Shown in pieces: positions 22,331-34,740 of a DNA stretch of 64,000 nt. The notes beneath the pieces are model-generated. The model saw nothing but the letters and a program-made list of their open reading frames with translations. It was not told the origin of the DNA and ran no database searches. The stretch's first letter is position 1, and each line of letters begins with the position of its first letter. Origin of the DNA: Lepeophtheirus salmonis (lineage: Eukaryota > Arthropoda > Copepoda > Siphonostomatoida > Caligidae). The DNA lies in the NCBI RefSeq assembly GCF_016086655.4, contig NC_052143.2, positions 29,341,886 through 29,405,885 on the forward strand. The letters run 5' to 3'. Position numbers and translations under genes: made by a program.

Positions 22331-24299
22331 TTACTGAATATTATTTTAATTTTACTCAATATTATTTAACTTCTATGAAAATACTACAACGAATATTTTA
22401 TAATATTTCTAATGTACTTTTTTGGAGGGATGTAGGTATATATAAATTAATTTCCCGGATGGCATCCATATTAATTATGATTAAAAGTGTACAATGTACA
22501 TAGATATGCAGTCAGAAACCCTCTTCCATATTAAAATACCATGAATTTTGACGTATTTAGCCTAATATTAACAATTTAATAAAATATTACAATTTTGGGT
22601 GTGATCCAAAATGATTGTTTCCAAATTATTTATATTTAAATTTCGATGTCCAGTAGAAAGGTATACATAAAAATTGCAATTTCATTATAGTTTAAACTTC
22701 GTATGACAATCACAATAATAATATACCTTTGCATCCAAAAGTAGGGTTAAAATTTAATTTGATTTTACCAACCACCCATTTAAAAAACTGTATGAAACCT
22801 TATCATCACTTTCCTGATGCACTTCATCTTTCTAAATAATTCAATTTTACGAATAGTTTGGAAATTGAATGTAATTAACTTTAATCTTTAATATTAAAAT
22901 AATATTCAAACAAGTAATTGGATAAACTTAAATCATCTAATTTAAAATTAGCCACAACCGATATATTATAAATTAAATAAACACATATATGCTAAATAAA
23001 TAAATTTTGATGATATAAATAAACATTTAAAGGACCATCTGTATATCATCATGTATGTACTAAATATGAACACTCTATGATTAAAAATTAATAAAATTGA
23101 TAATTGAAAATTGATTCAAGAGCGTCTAATTCAGAAATGCTTGGAAATTTACAAGAAAATATTAAAACTTCAATTTTTCTTTCCATTGCAGAATAGATCA
23201 AGGGAACCGATAAACTAAGTACTTATATTTTTAAGAAATGTTTGCATATAAATTTTTGATTGATGTTATTGTTGCTTTTATTTAGGAGCCAGAAAATAAT
23301 TCTTCCAATAGAAATGATTTATTCTTTCGTCCAATCCAATCCTCATTCAGAATAATAAAAACTCTTCACTTTATTCATTCATCGTTCTTTAGTCACTAAG
23401 TGAACCTAATCCGAGGTTTGCACTTATTTTACATCAACATCAAATGGAAGATTATGAGAGTCACTCGATACTCATCTTGGAACTCTTTCCGAAAAAACAG
23501 GGAAACTGAGACTAGGATACTGGTAGAGGGATTCTTCTTGGCAGACGAGCTTTATTACTCAAGAAAATAAATACATGAATGTAATTAAGAGATATACAAC
23601 CAGTCGTGAGGGATGCAGAATTTTGTAGTAATTACTTTTTATTTTTATATAAAAAAAATGAATGACTTACTTTTATCCCTTGAAAAAATTCTTGGACGCG
23701 ATTACAAATAACAAACTGACTGATAATGCAAGACTTAAAAACCAAATTGTATTCATCCTCTATATTTTTTTTATTAACAACCTACTCAAGAATAACAGAA
23801 ACTAACTGACACAATCGATTACTCCATAGATTTTATTTACCTTCTATCACAAAGACCCCAATCTATCATCGGAGGAGGACTATCTCCACTAGCTAGAATA
23901 ACACCTCAAAAATAACCAAGAGTTTTAATAGAAATTAGGCGACATCCAAACATTGAGTGGCATTCCATTATCTCAGTAGGTGTGTGTTACACTTGGCTTA
24001 TGATTGGAACTGATTTAATAAATAATCATCTGGAAAAAATTTCTCGATCTTTAGTAGCAAGTCAAAGGATTTGATGGAAAGGAACATCGTCCTTTTCATC
24101 GTCTTTGACCATTGACGTTGTAAGACAAAATTGCAATAGGAATTTTTATTTTAAAAACCTTATAGAACCCTGAAAATCAAATAATATTGTTTTGATTCAC
24201 AATTTAGGCAACAGCTCAATGTTCAACTATAGTAATTTTTTTAACTACACATGAAAGCTGCAGAATTTCATATAACGTCCATTCCACAGGATTTGATAA
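22331..24299. other. AT-rich DNA, no supported gene
   Basis: Nothing recognisable in either strand. Confidence 0.6.
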
Positions 24300-24830
24300 T
24301 GTCGTTCGAATCAAATTTTAAGGAAGATGCTGAAGAAATATGCAACAAGTTTTTAAAAGTTTTAAACCTACCGATATCATGGAAAATAAGAATTTAGAGC
24401 TCTTTTGCGAAAATTAATAATGGAAAAAGTTTTACATTACAGTTTCAAATCTCCAAAGGATGTCAATTTTTTAATGATCCTTGCGTATATTGTGGGAAAT
24501 AATTAAATACAGTGAATACATGATTTTGCTGCCTGCCTTGTTCTTTGTATTATGAAGAAATATAATTTCCCTTAATATATCTGGACTATGGGATAAGTTC
24601 GTAACTCCTCTGCTATTAATTGGGGTCATATGAAATGTCGCCAAAGCTCAAACAAAGACACGTGCCTTGGAGTTTGCATTCTCGAGTGGTATAAGTAGAA
24701 TAGATTGGATATTAATTGAAGGTGAACCAGTCAGAAAGAAAGAACTGAGAACTATTTTTATTGGGACCACTGCAAGCTATTTAGCATTCACCATCAAAAT
24801 CCCTGATTTGGGTGGTTGATCGTAAATATA
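24300..24830 (+). pseudogene. Non-LTR retrotransposon ORF2 C-terminus (decayed)
   Basis: GKSFTLQFQISKGCQFFN, then DPCVYCGK, and in the next frame HDFAACLVLC, together form a CxxC...H....C zinc knuckle as in zf-RVT. Further on, KTRALEFAFSSGISRIDW, then EPVRKKELRTIF, could be the post-knuckle tail, again after frame changes. There is no RT core. The call rests on the knuckle and its position relative to the tail. Confidence 0.45.
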
Positions 24831-25795
24831 TACAGCGGATCTTAATCAATACTATCCTTCAAGTTTAAATAACAATAGGTAGTTTGTTTTTACATCGTAA
24901 GATACGCAAACATAGACAGTTTAAAAAGTTATGGGCCCCAAAAGTACAAAAGTTGTCTCTTTTTATCGCCATTGAAACTATTGCTTTTGTTTCTCTTTTT
25001 TTATTATTGATATTTTAATGTGAGTTTTTATGATTATTTTAACCACTTTACATTAGCAGATCATGTAGAGCCCTTTTCCGTTTTAGTGTAAGTTGACTTT
25101 ATTTTCCAGTACATAAATACAAATTAAAAACTAAATTTTCAATCTAATATACATAATTGAATTATTAAATAATGTGTTAAGAATTCATTTTGTTTGATGC
25201 AGTTGTACCTACATGATTAGGACACAGAAACTCAAGGCATAGAATGTATTAATTACATAGGGGAACAATGATGGGGAGGGGGGGGATTTTTTTACAAATG
25301 AATTGAAGACAATAATCAAATTTATCCATAAGTGCAGAATCCAAAACTAAGGTCAGTTTTTCTCTCAGTCATTCTGAAATCATAGAAATTCGGGACCATT
25401 ATCGTTTGAAGACATTTTTTAGCCTTCAAACAATCTCAAAATTAAAAATAGGTTATATAAAACTTATGTAAAAGTGTTTTTAAGATATATAGTATTTTCA
25501 TTGATTCTAGATCTTGTTCCAAACTCGATATATTTCCATTTTTCGACTGAAAAATGATGAAAAACGACACCATTCTTTAAACCTTTATAACTTATTCATA
25601 ACACATAGTGATGAGGAATATAATAGCATATATTATAGAAAAATATTCAATGTATAATTTAAAAAATTTGCATCGCCAAAAATGTACAAAATGAGTATTC
25701 TCCTGTGTTATCCTTTAAATATTTCAATTTAATCAAATGAGAAGATAATGAACTATAGTTACAAGGATTTTTGTAAGATAAAAAGTGAGTCACAA
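24831..25795. other. AT-rich DNA, no supported gene
   Basis: G9 run near 25280; otherwise nothing recognisable. Confidence 0.6.
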
Positions 25796-26056
25796 TTATG
25801 ATGAAAAGGATTGAACATGAAAAATAATTTGCATGATAAATTGAACAATTGCATCTTCAACAGTTGTACAAGGAAATAAATCCTTACTATCTGCAATATG
25901 TCCATGACCATTTGGACATTTCTTCAATCTCAAGAACCTCTGTAAGAAATGGTTTATATTACATTTAAAAGTGACCCCTGCATGAAGAATCCAACCAACA
26001 AAGTTTCCTTTTAATCTATTCCGCTCGCCTGTTGATGTGAGGTTGTCTTCCTTCAA
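25796..26056 (-). CDS. Unidentified open frame, possible exon
   Basis: This 86-codon frame has a less AT-driven composition than neighbouring frames. It contains CPNGHGHIADSKDLFPCTTV, which looks like real protein sequence, followed by EDAIVQFIMQIIF. The frame is preceded by T-rich tract plus AG (tttttttgaag), and a second acceptor-like cttacag lies at residue 40 or so. I do not recognise the protein, and no other exon was found nearby. It may be a host exon or another repeat fragment. Confidence 0.2.
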   Translation of the reverse strand: MKEDNLTSTGERNRLKGNFVGWILHAGVTFKCNINHFLQRFLRLKKCPNGHGHIADSKDLFPCTTVEDAIVQFIMQIIFHVQSFSS

Positions 26057-26939
26057 AAAAAGGATTTAATAAATTATAAGGCGTAGGTTAAGGGTAAGAG
26101 TTTTAATATGAACTAAGGCCTAATTAGAATACAAACTGTGAATTTACAAATATAAACAATTTTTTCATACATTCTATAAATAGTGGTAAAAGTAAATAAA
26201 TATTGCTTATCAATCTTTAAAAAATATATTTTCTACAGTTATTACTCTTAAAAATCAAATATGAAGCAATAATTACTAATAAAACCCACAAAAGTTATGA
26301 TATCTACTATTGTATTATAAAAATCAAATAATTGAAAGCATTTTGAAATGAAAATTTTCAATAAATAATATATAATTACAATAATTGTACAATTATTGCA
26401 AATTAGATTAAAATTCAACAGTAGCTACGTCATAAATAATTTATCGTTTTAATCATTATTGATGTCATAACATCTACCATAAATAAGTTAGTTACTGTTT
26501 TAAATAGGACATAGAAAAAAGTATTTGTACTTAAAATATATAAAGCGTCAATCAGAACATTGAATTATATATACTTTGTGATGTTACCCACGAAATTTGT
26601 TTCATTTGTTGTGTAAATTAGTGCAAGAACATTTAAAAGGAAAACTGGGAAGCTCTTCTTTTTTACTTTTCATTTCATACGAACTTAGGCATAGAGTACA
26701 TTTTTATCTATTAGTGTTTTTTTTTTATGAAGTGAGTTGAGATGTTAGGAGAAACAAAATGAAAGAAGGCAAAAAATAAAAATAAACATAGAGGAGGAGA
26801 AGCGAGCCGGTCGTAAACAAAACTTGAGATAAATTTCTAATTATTATTGCCAAGGAAAGGTACTTTTTCGGGGGAAACCACGAATCCTCAAAGTTTTTTA
26901 GTATGTCAATCTGCTTGGAGACGAGAGTCTCTATCCATG
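26057..26939. other. AT-rich DNA, no supported gene
   Basis: Nothing recognisable. Confidence 0.6.
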
Positions 26940-27375
26940 GTTAAATTATTATTTCACCAACCTTCCCTGCGTATATAATATTTAATGGACTTTTGTAATT
27001 ATAAACTCAATTTTAAAAGCCTTGTGGTGTTTGGGTGATACTAAAATAAACCAGACAGAAGGGTTCAAGACCATATTATAAGCTCCAAGGATTATACACT
27101 ACACCATACAGATCAGGGGGACTATTTTTGGGGAGTAAAAGAGGTGTTGGAAGGACGTCTCCAGCTCCGATTTACACCAATGACACCTGCGCTCTTGGGC
27201 ACTAACATTAGATTTGTTTGTATATAAAGAGGATATAACAAATTCATACTGCAACCATTTTTGGTGTGATTCTGTAAAGAGGTTTCTCATAATTACTAAT
27301 GGGTCCAGGTGTGCCAGCTTCATATTGAGTCCAAGTCTCATCAATCTTCTCTCCACGATTCATGTTGGGCCTTTG
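26940..27375 (-). mobile_element. 5'-truncated non-LTR retrotransposon 3' tail
   Basis: The minus-strand frame RRLMRLGLNMKLAHLDPLVI, then TNKSNVSAQERRCHWCKSEL, then ETSFQHLFYSPKIVPLICM, is the ORF2 end with knuckle residues CHWC...H. It continues past a stop as ILGAYNMVLNPSVWFILVSP and KHHKAFKIEFIITKVH. It is the sister of 4662-5352 (clearly alignable from the RRLMRL word onwards), and the copies share homology for about 420 bp. Confidence 0.7.
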
Positions 27376-28094
27376 TGTTCCTGGCCCTTCCTCAAGCCTT
27401 CACAGATATCCTTATTTTGTAGACTCTCTAAGGCTATGTACATAGGGACAGGGGCGATTGTTTAGTCACATCACATTTATTTGCAAGGAATGTCTAACTG
27501 GCTCTCATACACAATATATAGTTTTAATTTTGTCTTCCCCCTGGACCCGAAACTGACCAACTGAAGTAATATTAAATTCATTAAGGAACTCGTTCAACTA
27601 TTAATATTGATCCTGGTGTTAAAGTTGCCGGTTTCATTATTTTCCAGTAGAGGAAGAAATACATTAAATATCGAGTTCCAAGATGATAACATTTACTTCT
27701 AATAATGTCCAATTTTTTTTATTTTATGAATAGTTCCAACGGACCCATAGGAATCCACTCAGAAAAACAACGTCCCGTATCTTTCAAAAATCTGTTTTTA
27801 ATGTTCATCACCTAAAAATCTTTATTGGCAATTTTAATCCAAAATAAGTTCGAGGATTACCACACTGATTTAATACAGGGGGACCTAAGGACCCAATCCT
27901 GAATTAATCTTCTACTCTGCTTTGTGAAATATATGGTTTAGTCGCCACCACTCTCCCAGACAAAGAGCAGTTTTGTCATTTTTCACAAACATATTCAGAT
28001 CAACTAACTTAAAGGCCTGTTACATAACAACTGTTGGTCAAAAACGGCTGAAACCTTGGTGAGTACCTGGCATATATGCAAGATGGAGGCCAAA
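27376..28094. other. No supported gene
   Basis: Somewhat less AT-rich than average, but no frame resembles a known family. Confidence 0.5.
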
Positions 28095-28990
28095 GTGTGG
28101 AAAAAACAAAACTTCAACCGAATGAACGTCGAATGACTAAATGTCGTACGAAAAAAACGTCCAATAGGCAAAAACCTCGACTGGAAAATTATTAAATGTC
28201 AAAATATAAGAAACACTTTTTTCACGAAATTTCACTCTAGAAATTTTCCGCCCGAGATATTTACCCTTTCACTCCTAAACTCTCGCAAAAAACCCATTTT
28301 TGGGTTATTTTGAGTTCCACAATGAGATGAAGCTCACAACTGTTTATTAAATTACTTTTAAGGGCCCTCCTCAACACCCCAATTTATTCCTCGAAAGTTA
28401 ACATTTATAACGTAATTCTATTGTTTTCTTATACATATAAAATAGAAAATGTAAAATTATAAATTATGACGTTTGGGGTACAAAATATGGGGCTCTTGGT
28501 GGTTGGTTAAATAGTCCAAGAGTCCAACATGGACCTGCCTAAAATGGGATGAAATCCACCCATTTTGGGCAGGTCGTACCAGAAAACAGCCCCAACATTG
28601 GGAAGGTAACTAGGGGTTGCTAAGGGCTCTTAGTGATTGCTGGAATAGTGGCGGTGAGTTTTATCCCATTTGGACACAGTGGTACCTGAAAAAGCCCCAA
28701 CATTTAGGTTGTATAAGGGGTTAGGAGGGCCCCTTAGTGTTAGTGTACATAGGAGTGGTGAGGGTGGGGGTATGTTTCAGCCTGGGATTGTCTTTATGGG
28801 TTATATTGCAACATCATTTGGAGGAGCCCCTTATTTTATATTCTATGGTCGACGTTCTGTCCGTTGACGTTTTGTCTGGTTGATGTTTTGTCTCTGTGGC
28901 GTTTAAATATTTGGCATTTTGTCCATTCGACGGTTTTTGGTCGAAGTTTTGTCCATTCCAGGTTTTTTCGGTCGACTTTTTGTCCACACA
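28095..28990. mobile_element. Putative foldback-like element with TTTTGTCC arrays
   Basis: The right end (28850-28990) is an array of short units of the form GTCGA-N-GTTTTGTCC, varied each time. The left end (28095-28200) carries the same units inverted (aacgtcgaatgac, aaacgtccaatagg). The outermost bases are gtgtgg... and ...ccacac. The interior includes a hairpin at 28533 and a 65-codon frame at 28670 with no family resemblance. There is no transposase. I cannot assign a superfamily. Confidence 0.5.
28533..28574. repeat. Inverted repeat (hairpin)
   Basis: acctgcctaaaatggg and cccattttgggcaggt pair over 16 bp with one G-T type difference and a 10-nt loop. Confidence 0.8.
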
Positions 28991-29417
28991 AAGATATATG
29001 TGACTAGTTTTTGTTTATAAGTTCTGCCATCTTTGTGTTGAGGTCGAAAACTTAGCCAACTACCCTCCTACATTCAGAACATACAGGGTAAGAATTATTT
29101 TTTGGCTCCAAGTAGTAACAATCATGTTTATTCAATTGAAATATATTTTGCATATGAATTTACGTAGGCAAGCCATCCAATATTAGTACATCAAACTGTT
29201 TTTATTTAAAAGTATGTTACAAAAAAAGATTTATGTATAAAGTTTATCTTTAGCAAATTACAACTTTTATTTATTTATTTTCTCTCATCTTTTCTAAAAC
29301 ATAGGCCTGAGTTTTTAGTCTTGCCATTTAGGTCTGCTCTTCTTTTCTGTGGATACTCTGTGTAACTATTGAAAAAAAAATATTTAGAGGTTCATCCATA
29401 CCTTATAAGTAAAGAAA
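28991..29417. other. AT-rich DNA, no supported gene
   Basis: Nothing recognisable. Confidence 0.6.
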
Positions 29418-29645
29418 ATGAAGGATTTAAAAATGCATTTTTTTTATTCCATTAACATCGACATTCATCAACTCATTAATTCATTAGCTCACCCGCAGAC
29501 TGGTATTTTTCTTAAACAATTGATTAATCTTGATTGTGTCCAACATGGACTAATTGATAATACCATCAAGCGAATGGAGCAAAAGGAGCTTTTATTAATG
29601 ATGTGTTTTGCGATTGTACTTATACAGAGTGTGTCAATAAAATGA
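29418..29645 (+). repeat. Unclassified repeat with open frame, shared with 49132-49371
   Basis: The 75-codon frame includes KQLINLDCVQHGLIDNTIKR. Its DNA (tgtgtccaacatggactaat, then ataccatcaagcgaatggag) aligns with gagtctaacgtggacttgtt, then gtatcatcaagcaatttaaa, at 49180. Two copies imply a repeat rather than a host exon. Function unknown. Confidence 0.4.
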
Positions 29646-30094
29646 TTTGATTTTTTTTTTTTCAAATGCAATTTTTTTTCCGACCAGTTTTGAAATTAAA
29701 AAAATAACAAAAAGATTCGGAAAGCTGGTTGGATTCCAATAGCCCAAAGTTTTGGCGAATTGATGATTTCAAAAATGTCTTGGAACCATTTGATACTTTC
29801 TTTCGAAAGTTGACATGGAGCCAAATCCTGCAGCCACAAGTAATTCCCCCCTAACCTTGAGAACAAAGGTCTCAATGAGTGCTAGAGTTCTATCAATTGT
29901 TATGTGCTCGCTCTCGGTACGGACTCCATGGAGAGCTCCGTACCTTTTCCAAATATTCGTAACAACGAAATCATTAATTGATTCCATTTTTTTCAACTAT
30001 TACAAGTTTGAACAAGATATCTAACAAAAAAATAATTGCATTCTTTGTACACAGGGAGCAAGCAATCGATACCACCACTTTGGGGAGCTCTCTA
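29635..30094 (-). mobile_element. Mariner-like element remnant (family F type), N-terminal part
   Basis: On the minus strand ESINDFVVTNIWKRYGAL, then ITIDRTLALIETFVLKVRGE, matches the second HTH of a mariner transposase. The sister copy at 44660 reads RDNIIIARTLGLSKTLVYK at the same place. The sequence upstream of the ATG, ccaaagtggtggtatcgatt, is also shared with 44938-44970. A possible inverted end, cagagtgtgtcaataaaatg, lies at 29635. No catalytic residue is present. Confidence 0.55.
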
Positions 30095-31764
30095 TGGCAA
30101 ACTCAAACCCTGAGATCGATGATTTTTTTTTTTTTTACATAGCTTGTTGAAACTTACAACAGTTCGAAAAAAAGGAATCAATTTCCTTCCTATAAAGACA
30201 TTTGCAGTACTCACTAAGTCACTTCAAGTACCTCTCTGAGACATGACAAGGCGCTAAACCTTTTACACAGTATGGATACAACAACATTTCTGCCAACAAA
30301 AAAATAAGACAGTGATAGACAGCGGCATCATTACAAAATCGGTGGTGAATGCGAGCGCTGATTTGATCTTAACGATCTATATAAGAAGAAAGATATATGA
30401 CTAATGTGAGAAAAAAAGAGCACAAAATGACGTCCATGTTTAATGTAAGTTTAATTTTTTGATCAATGAAGAAATCATATGAATAGGATTTCTTTCTATT
30501 CACTATGTTTAAGATAAAGAATTAGCTTTATTTCTTCTTATTTAATGTTGTAATCCATAGAGTATTGACTATAAAGTAGATGTATTTGAATGAGTATGGT
30601 AGTGAATGTCTTAAGGAATTAACTTAACTTTCTTTATAAATAATTATTCTGCTAATAAAAATAAGTACTTAAATTAAAAAATATCTTCGTAATTCCTTAA
30701 TATATCCATTGAACGACTTTTTTAATTATACAACTCTGATAAAAAAATTAACTTTTATTTTTCTATTACCGAATTCAATTCTATTCGATATTCAAAATTA
30801 ATTACTTTATTATGATACTCAAAATGCTGATAATGTGTGTCGATAATAAATCAGACATTTTGTAAAGTTACTTTGTTTTTTGTGATTTTGATACTTTCAT
30901 CTTTCACTATTTTATCTCAGAAAAGCCATTTTGCCTCAAAGATAATTTGCCTTAATATATAAATAAATGAGATTTAATCGTAGTTATTATTTATTTTTGG
31001 TTTAATTGATGTTGTAAATCAAAATATGTCATGGTTGTTACTTTAAAAAACAGTAAATGTTTTTTTATAAAAAATTTAATTGATTTTCACTTCGTTTTTA
31101 TCCCAAGTCAGTCAGATGAAACTAACTGTAGTCAGGAAAATCACAAAGACACAAGAGTTTAAGACAAATCTAATGAATACTTGTTATTTTTAAAAAACTT
31201 TGAAAGATTATTTATTATTCTAAAATAGTTATTTTTTACAAAATACTTTTTTTTTGTTTTGTTTTGTGGACGTCATATATACACTTGGCATATATTGAAA
31301 AGATTTTGTACTGAAGTATGGTCATATTTTGTTCCTTTTACAATGTTCCTGATTGCAATTTGAACGAAGCTCTGATTGATGAAATTACCATCCACGAGCG
31401 TCAAGTATTATAAGTATAGTTAAATGGGTCCCTATGTCTGATTTTCTTATCTGTCTCCTACTTTTCAACCTTTTTTGTTATAGGTCCAATCTTTACTACC
31501 ACTGAACAGTTCTAAAGACTAATTATTTGACCCTACGGTCCTTTCTACTTTCTTAATTTCATTTTTTTATTATAACATTGGAGTAATTTCAGGTGTTGTA
31601 CTTATAATAAAAAAACGATCCTATGACTCAAAAAATGTATTGAGACTGGACTGATAGAACTGGGGTCTTTTTTGTTTTGTTTTTAAACTAATCTAATTTT
31701 AATCACATTGTAAAAGGATCATGTATTACAACTTAAATATATTCTTTAAAAAAATTAACGCCGG
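30095..31764. other. AT-rich DNA, no supported gene
   Basis: T15 run near 30127; otherwise nothing recognisable. Confidence 0.6.
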
Positions 31765-32345
31765 GCAATGAAATATACATTGGAAACAAATTAATTTTTG
31801 TGACATCGTCGAAGAAACATAGATTGTTTGATTTGCTCCATGCAGGAGTTTCTGTTTGTGAGGTGGTCAAGATTGTGGAAGTGAACAGGGGCACTGTTTT
31901 GAATATCAAAGAGGCGTTTGATGTGATAAAAGCTAGGAATGGAAGCCTTGCAGTGAGGGGTGATTAAGAATATCATTAAAAACTTGGGCCTCAAGAGCAA
32001 CGTCCACCAACAACGCCAGTTCATAACAGCAACGGTAAAGGCAGCTAGATTGACCGCGTACAAAAAAATCGTAAATTGGATTTAGGGTAACAAACATGCG
32101 TCTGGACATTCTGACCCCCTTTCTCACTAGATCTGAACCAACTTGAGTATGAGAATTAGGGTGCCATTAAGGATATTTACTGCTTCCCACGGACATACTG
32201 TTTAGCTGAAAGTCTTAATTGAGAGGGAGTGGATGGCCATATCTAATTAATATGCCATCAGAGTGCGCAAGATCTTTCGACCTCGTGTAGAGACTGTTTT
32301 GAGTCTAAAGCTAAACATTTTCAATTTTTAAGAAGGAAGATGCGT
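31765..32345 (+). mobile_element. Decayed, deleted mariner-like element
   Basis: HRLFDLLHAGVSVCEVVKIV, then VNRGTVLNIKEAFDVIKARN, is the N-terminal HTH (L..AG.SV..I.KI..V.R.TVY.I). VHQQRQFITATVKAARLTAY, a later transposase stretch, follows after a frame break. The end (RVRKIFRPRVETVLSLK) resembles the C-terminal RRRV..V. pattern. The catalytic core is missing. Inverted ends are not convincing. Confidence 0.55.
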
Positions 32346-34315
32346 TTTTTCATGAGTTAACAAATGTCAAGGTGTTAAACTTAATCACGTTTGAACTCTT
32401 GATGATTTTATTAATGTTGTGGTATGATCTATTTTTTTGCTTACCCACGATGTTATTGGATGTTAAATCTTGATACAACTCTAAGACATTGAACAAGAGT
32501 AATGAATTGGCTGTTTGGAGATACCTTTTTCAAAAAAAATCACAAAACCATTTATCATAAGCCCTAATTACCAAATGTGAAGATTTACAATTTATCGATA
32601 ATGGCTTAGCTCACTCTCAGAGAGGTAAACGTCTACATCAACCTTACTCTTTTTTATATCCCAACGTGATCACGTTCTTAGTATCATTCACCCATCCTAT
32701 ACAAAAATATCAAAATTAACAATTTAAAAAAGCAGCTCTCTTTTAATAATAAATTAGAACCATGTAGTGATGAACAATTCGAGCATTTTTGCGCTTTGTA
32801 ATGTTTTTTTTTTTTCATATTATAATATTGAGCGAACAAGAACATCATATTGAACTTACTTGGCCTTGAATTGCAGATGTTTTCTACACTTAGATAAAAT
32901 GAATATTATTTACACAAGAATCTTAGGCTTTCCTTTCTTTATAAAAGAAAAAAACAAAATTGGATAAAATTATGACTTATTTCTGACTAAAAAATAAATT
33001 CCAAATATACTTAGATGTTGTATTTTTGTGTAACTATATTAATAAAAAAAAATTGTGTATGTAAGACTCATTTTTGAGTGTGCTATTAACATTGAAACCC
33101 TTTCTTAGGGAAATGGGACATTAAATACCCCAAAAATTTTATTCAATAAACACTTAAAAAAGGATGTTCACTAAGAAATGGATAAGAATAAGAAACTATA
33201 TCTGTTTAAAACATGTTCTTTACATTATTTTCAAACAAAAATTTACTATTCCTTGATGTCATTTATGAATACGGGAACTTTAAGCAATTTCATTAATTTA
33301 TAAGATTGAAAAAACAGATAGAATAGTTCCAAAACGATACAAAATTTAAACGGAATAATAAATATATCGTCTTACTATTTATCCTGTATTTAAATAAGTT
33401 TTATTCTTGGGGTTTCTTCTTTACTTAGTTCAGTAACAGCGTTATGAAAAGGATGTTCAATAATGAGAGTTAAAACTGCACAACTACTTGATTAAAGACA
33501 TAATGTAGCAACGAGCGTGTGTAATTAAAGCTCAGTGTATCATATTAGAAAAATAAAATAAAGTATGATAAAATATCTTTATAATAAAGCCAAGTGTTGT
33601 CGTCCTTTTGTCTGTTCATTGGTCCCAAATAACTCTGAGTAATACCGAATATTTCTAATAGATATGTAATTTTTTTTTTTTTACAAAACATTGATCTAAA
33701 ACAGTCAAAACAGTAAATAACAACTAAAATATTCGAGAAAAGCCAGAAAAAAATAAATTAGGAATTGACATAGTAAAAATAATAAAACAATAACCAATTT
33801 TTTGTTATTTTTTATTGGGTTTTCAAAAATCCCAGAAAATCAAAATTAGATTAAAAATCAATGGGAGTTTCCCTTCGCCAAACAATAAAGATAAAACATT
33901 AATTCATTAATCTACACGATTATATACTAATATGACGTATGAACAAATAGATAGAAGATTTCAAAATAAACCATTCCACCTTTTTTAACAAAATCACTCC
34001 AAGACACACCCCGATTATATTTTTTATATTAGTAGAATGGTCATAAAGGAAAATAATTAATTGAATTAAAGAATTAAAAAAGTGGTAAAATGAATATCTC
34101 AAGGAAATAAATTAATATTTTTATAGATGTATTTATTTTGTGTTATCAGAATAATCTATATTAATTCAGCATAGTTTTTCTCTCAGTAAGTCTCTTTTTC
34201 TGTCTGTAGAAGAATCATTTTTGCACTGTGTGATAACTTGAGCCAAGAATAAACAATTTAGGAAGGAGGGTGTGATGGTTATACTCAGTGTATTATATTT
34301 AAATAAATAGGAACA
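32346..34315. other. AT-rich DNA, no supported gene
   Basis: Nothing except the dispersed repeat at 33395-33490. Confidence 0.6.
33395..33490 (+). repeat. Unclassified dispersed repeat
   Basis: ttattcttggggtttcttct, then gcgttatgaaaaggatgttc, aligns over about 95 bp with 52465-52565. Its right part also matches 20815-20860. Confidence 0.5.
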
Positions 34316-34740
34316 GGTTTTGTGGAGCAAAACGTGAACTTCCGAGAATTATGTCCTTTATTATTTTTGTTGAAAGGTGGTGTTAGGTTTTAGTGTATGA
34401 TGAAAATCCCAAGGTTGCTTTTGACGGCCCTCCCGATATTCCTGTAAGGCACAGATAAGTTGGAGGCAAGGGGATTTTTCGATTTACGAGTTTCTTTTAT
34501 TTTCTCTTCCCAACTAAACAGGAATTCCGGATCTCTCATTAAATGGTTCCCTCTACTTACTGCTTTCCTGGAGAGGTCTTCTCCATCATTTTTCATCTCG
34601 GCCACCCTGGAAACCAGCCTCCTTTAGCACTTCAAAATGTCAATAATTCTTGCCACCTTAACTTCACCGTCTAGGAGATCTGAGATACGTATACTTTTGC
34701 CTTTTTGCTCATTCATAATGACGAAATAATAATAAAAACT
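34316..34740 (-). mobile_element. Mariner-like element, family G, N-terminal part only
   Basis: The left end tgtggagcaaaacgtgaact matches the end of the C-terminal fragment at 50929 (gtagcaaaacgtggact), so the two are halves of one family. The transposase N-terminus runs to within about 70 bp of that end, showing that the rest of the gene was deleted. Confidence 0.6.
34384..34716 (-). pseudogene. Mariner transposase N-terminus
   Basis: It starts MNEQKGKSIRISDLLDGEVK at 34716. One stop follows ILKC. Then VAEMKNDGEDLSRKAVSRGN, FLFSWEEKIKETRKSKNPLA and SVPYRNIGRAVKSNLG give both helix-turn-helix motifs in the usual order (EDL.RK.GSGG; I...P..S...LA..L.V...TI.RAV...LG). The frame ends before the catalytic domain. 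Confidence 0.75.

Noticed and set aside
23700..24060. Possible nuclear copy of mitochondrial DNA, from a TAATA/CCC-like texture
   Set aside because: No recognisable mitochondrial protein in any frame.
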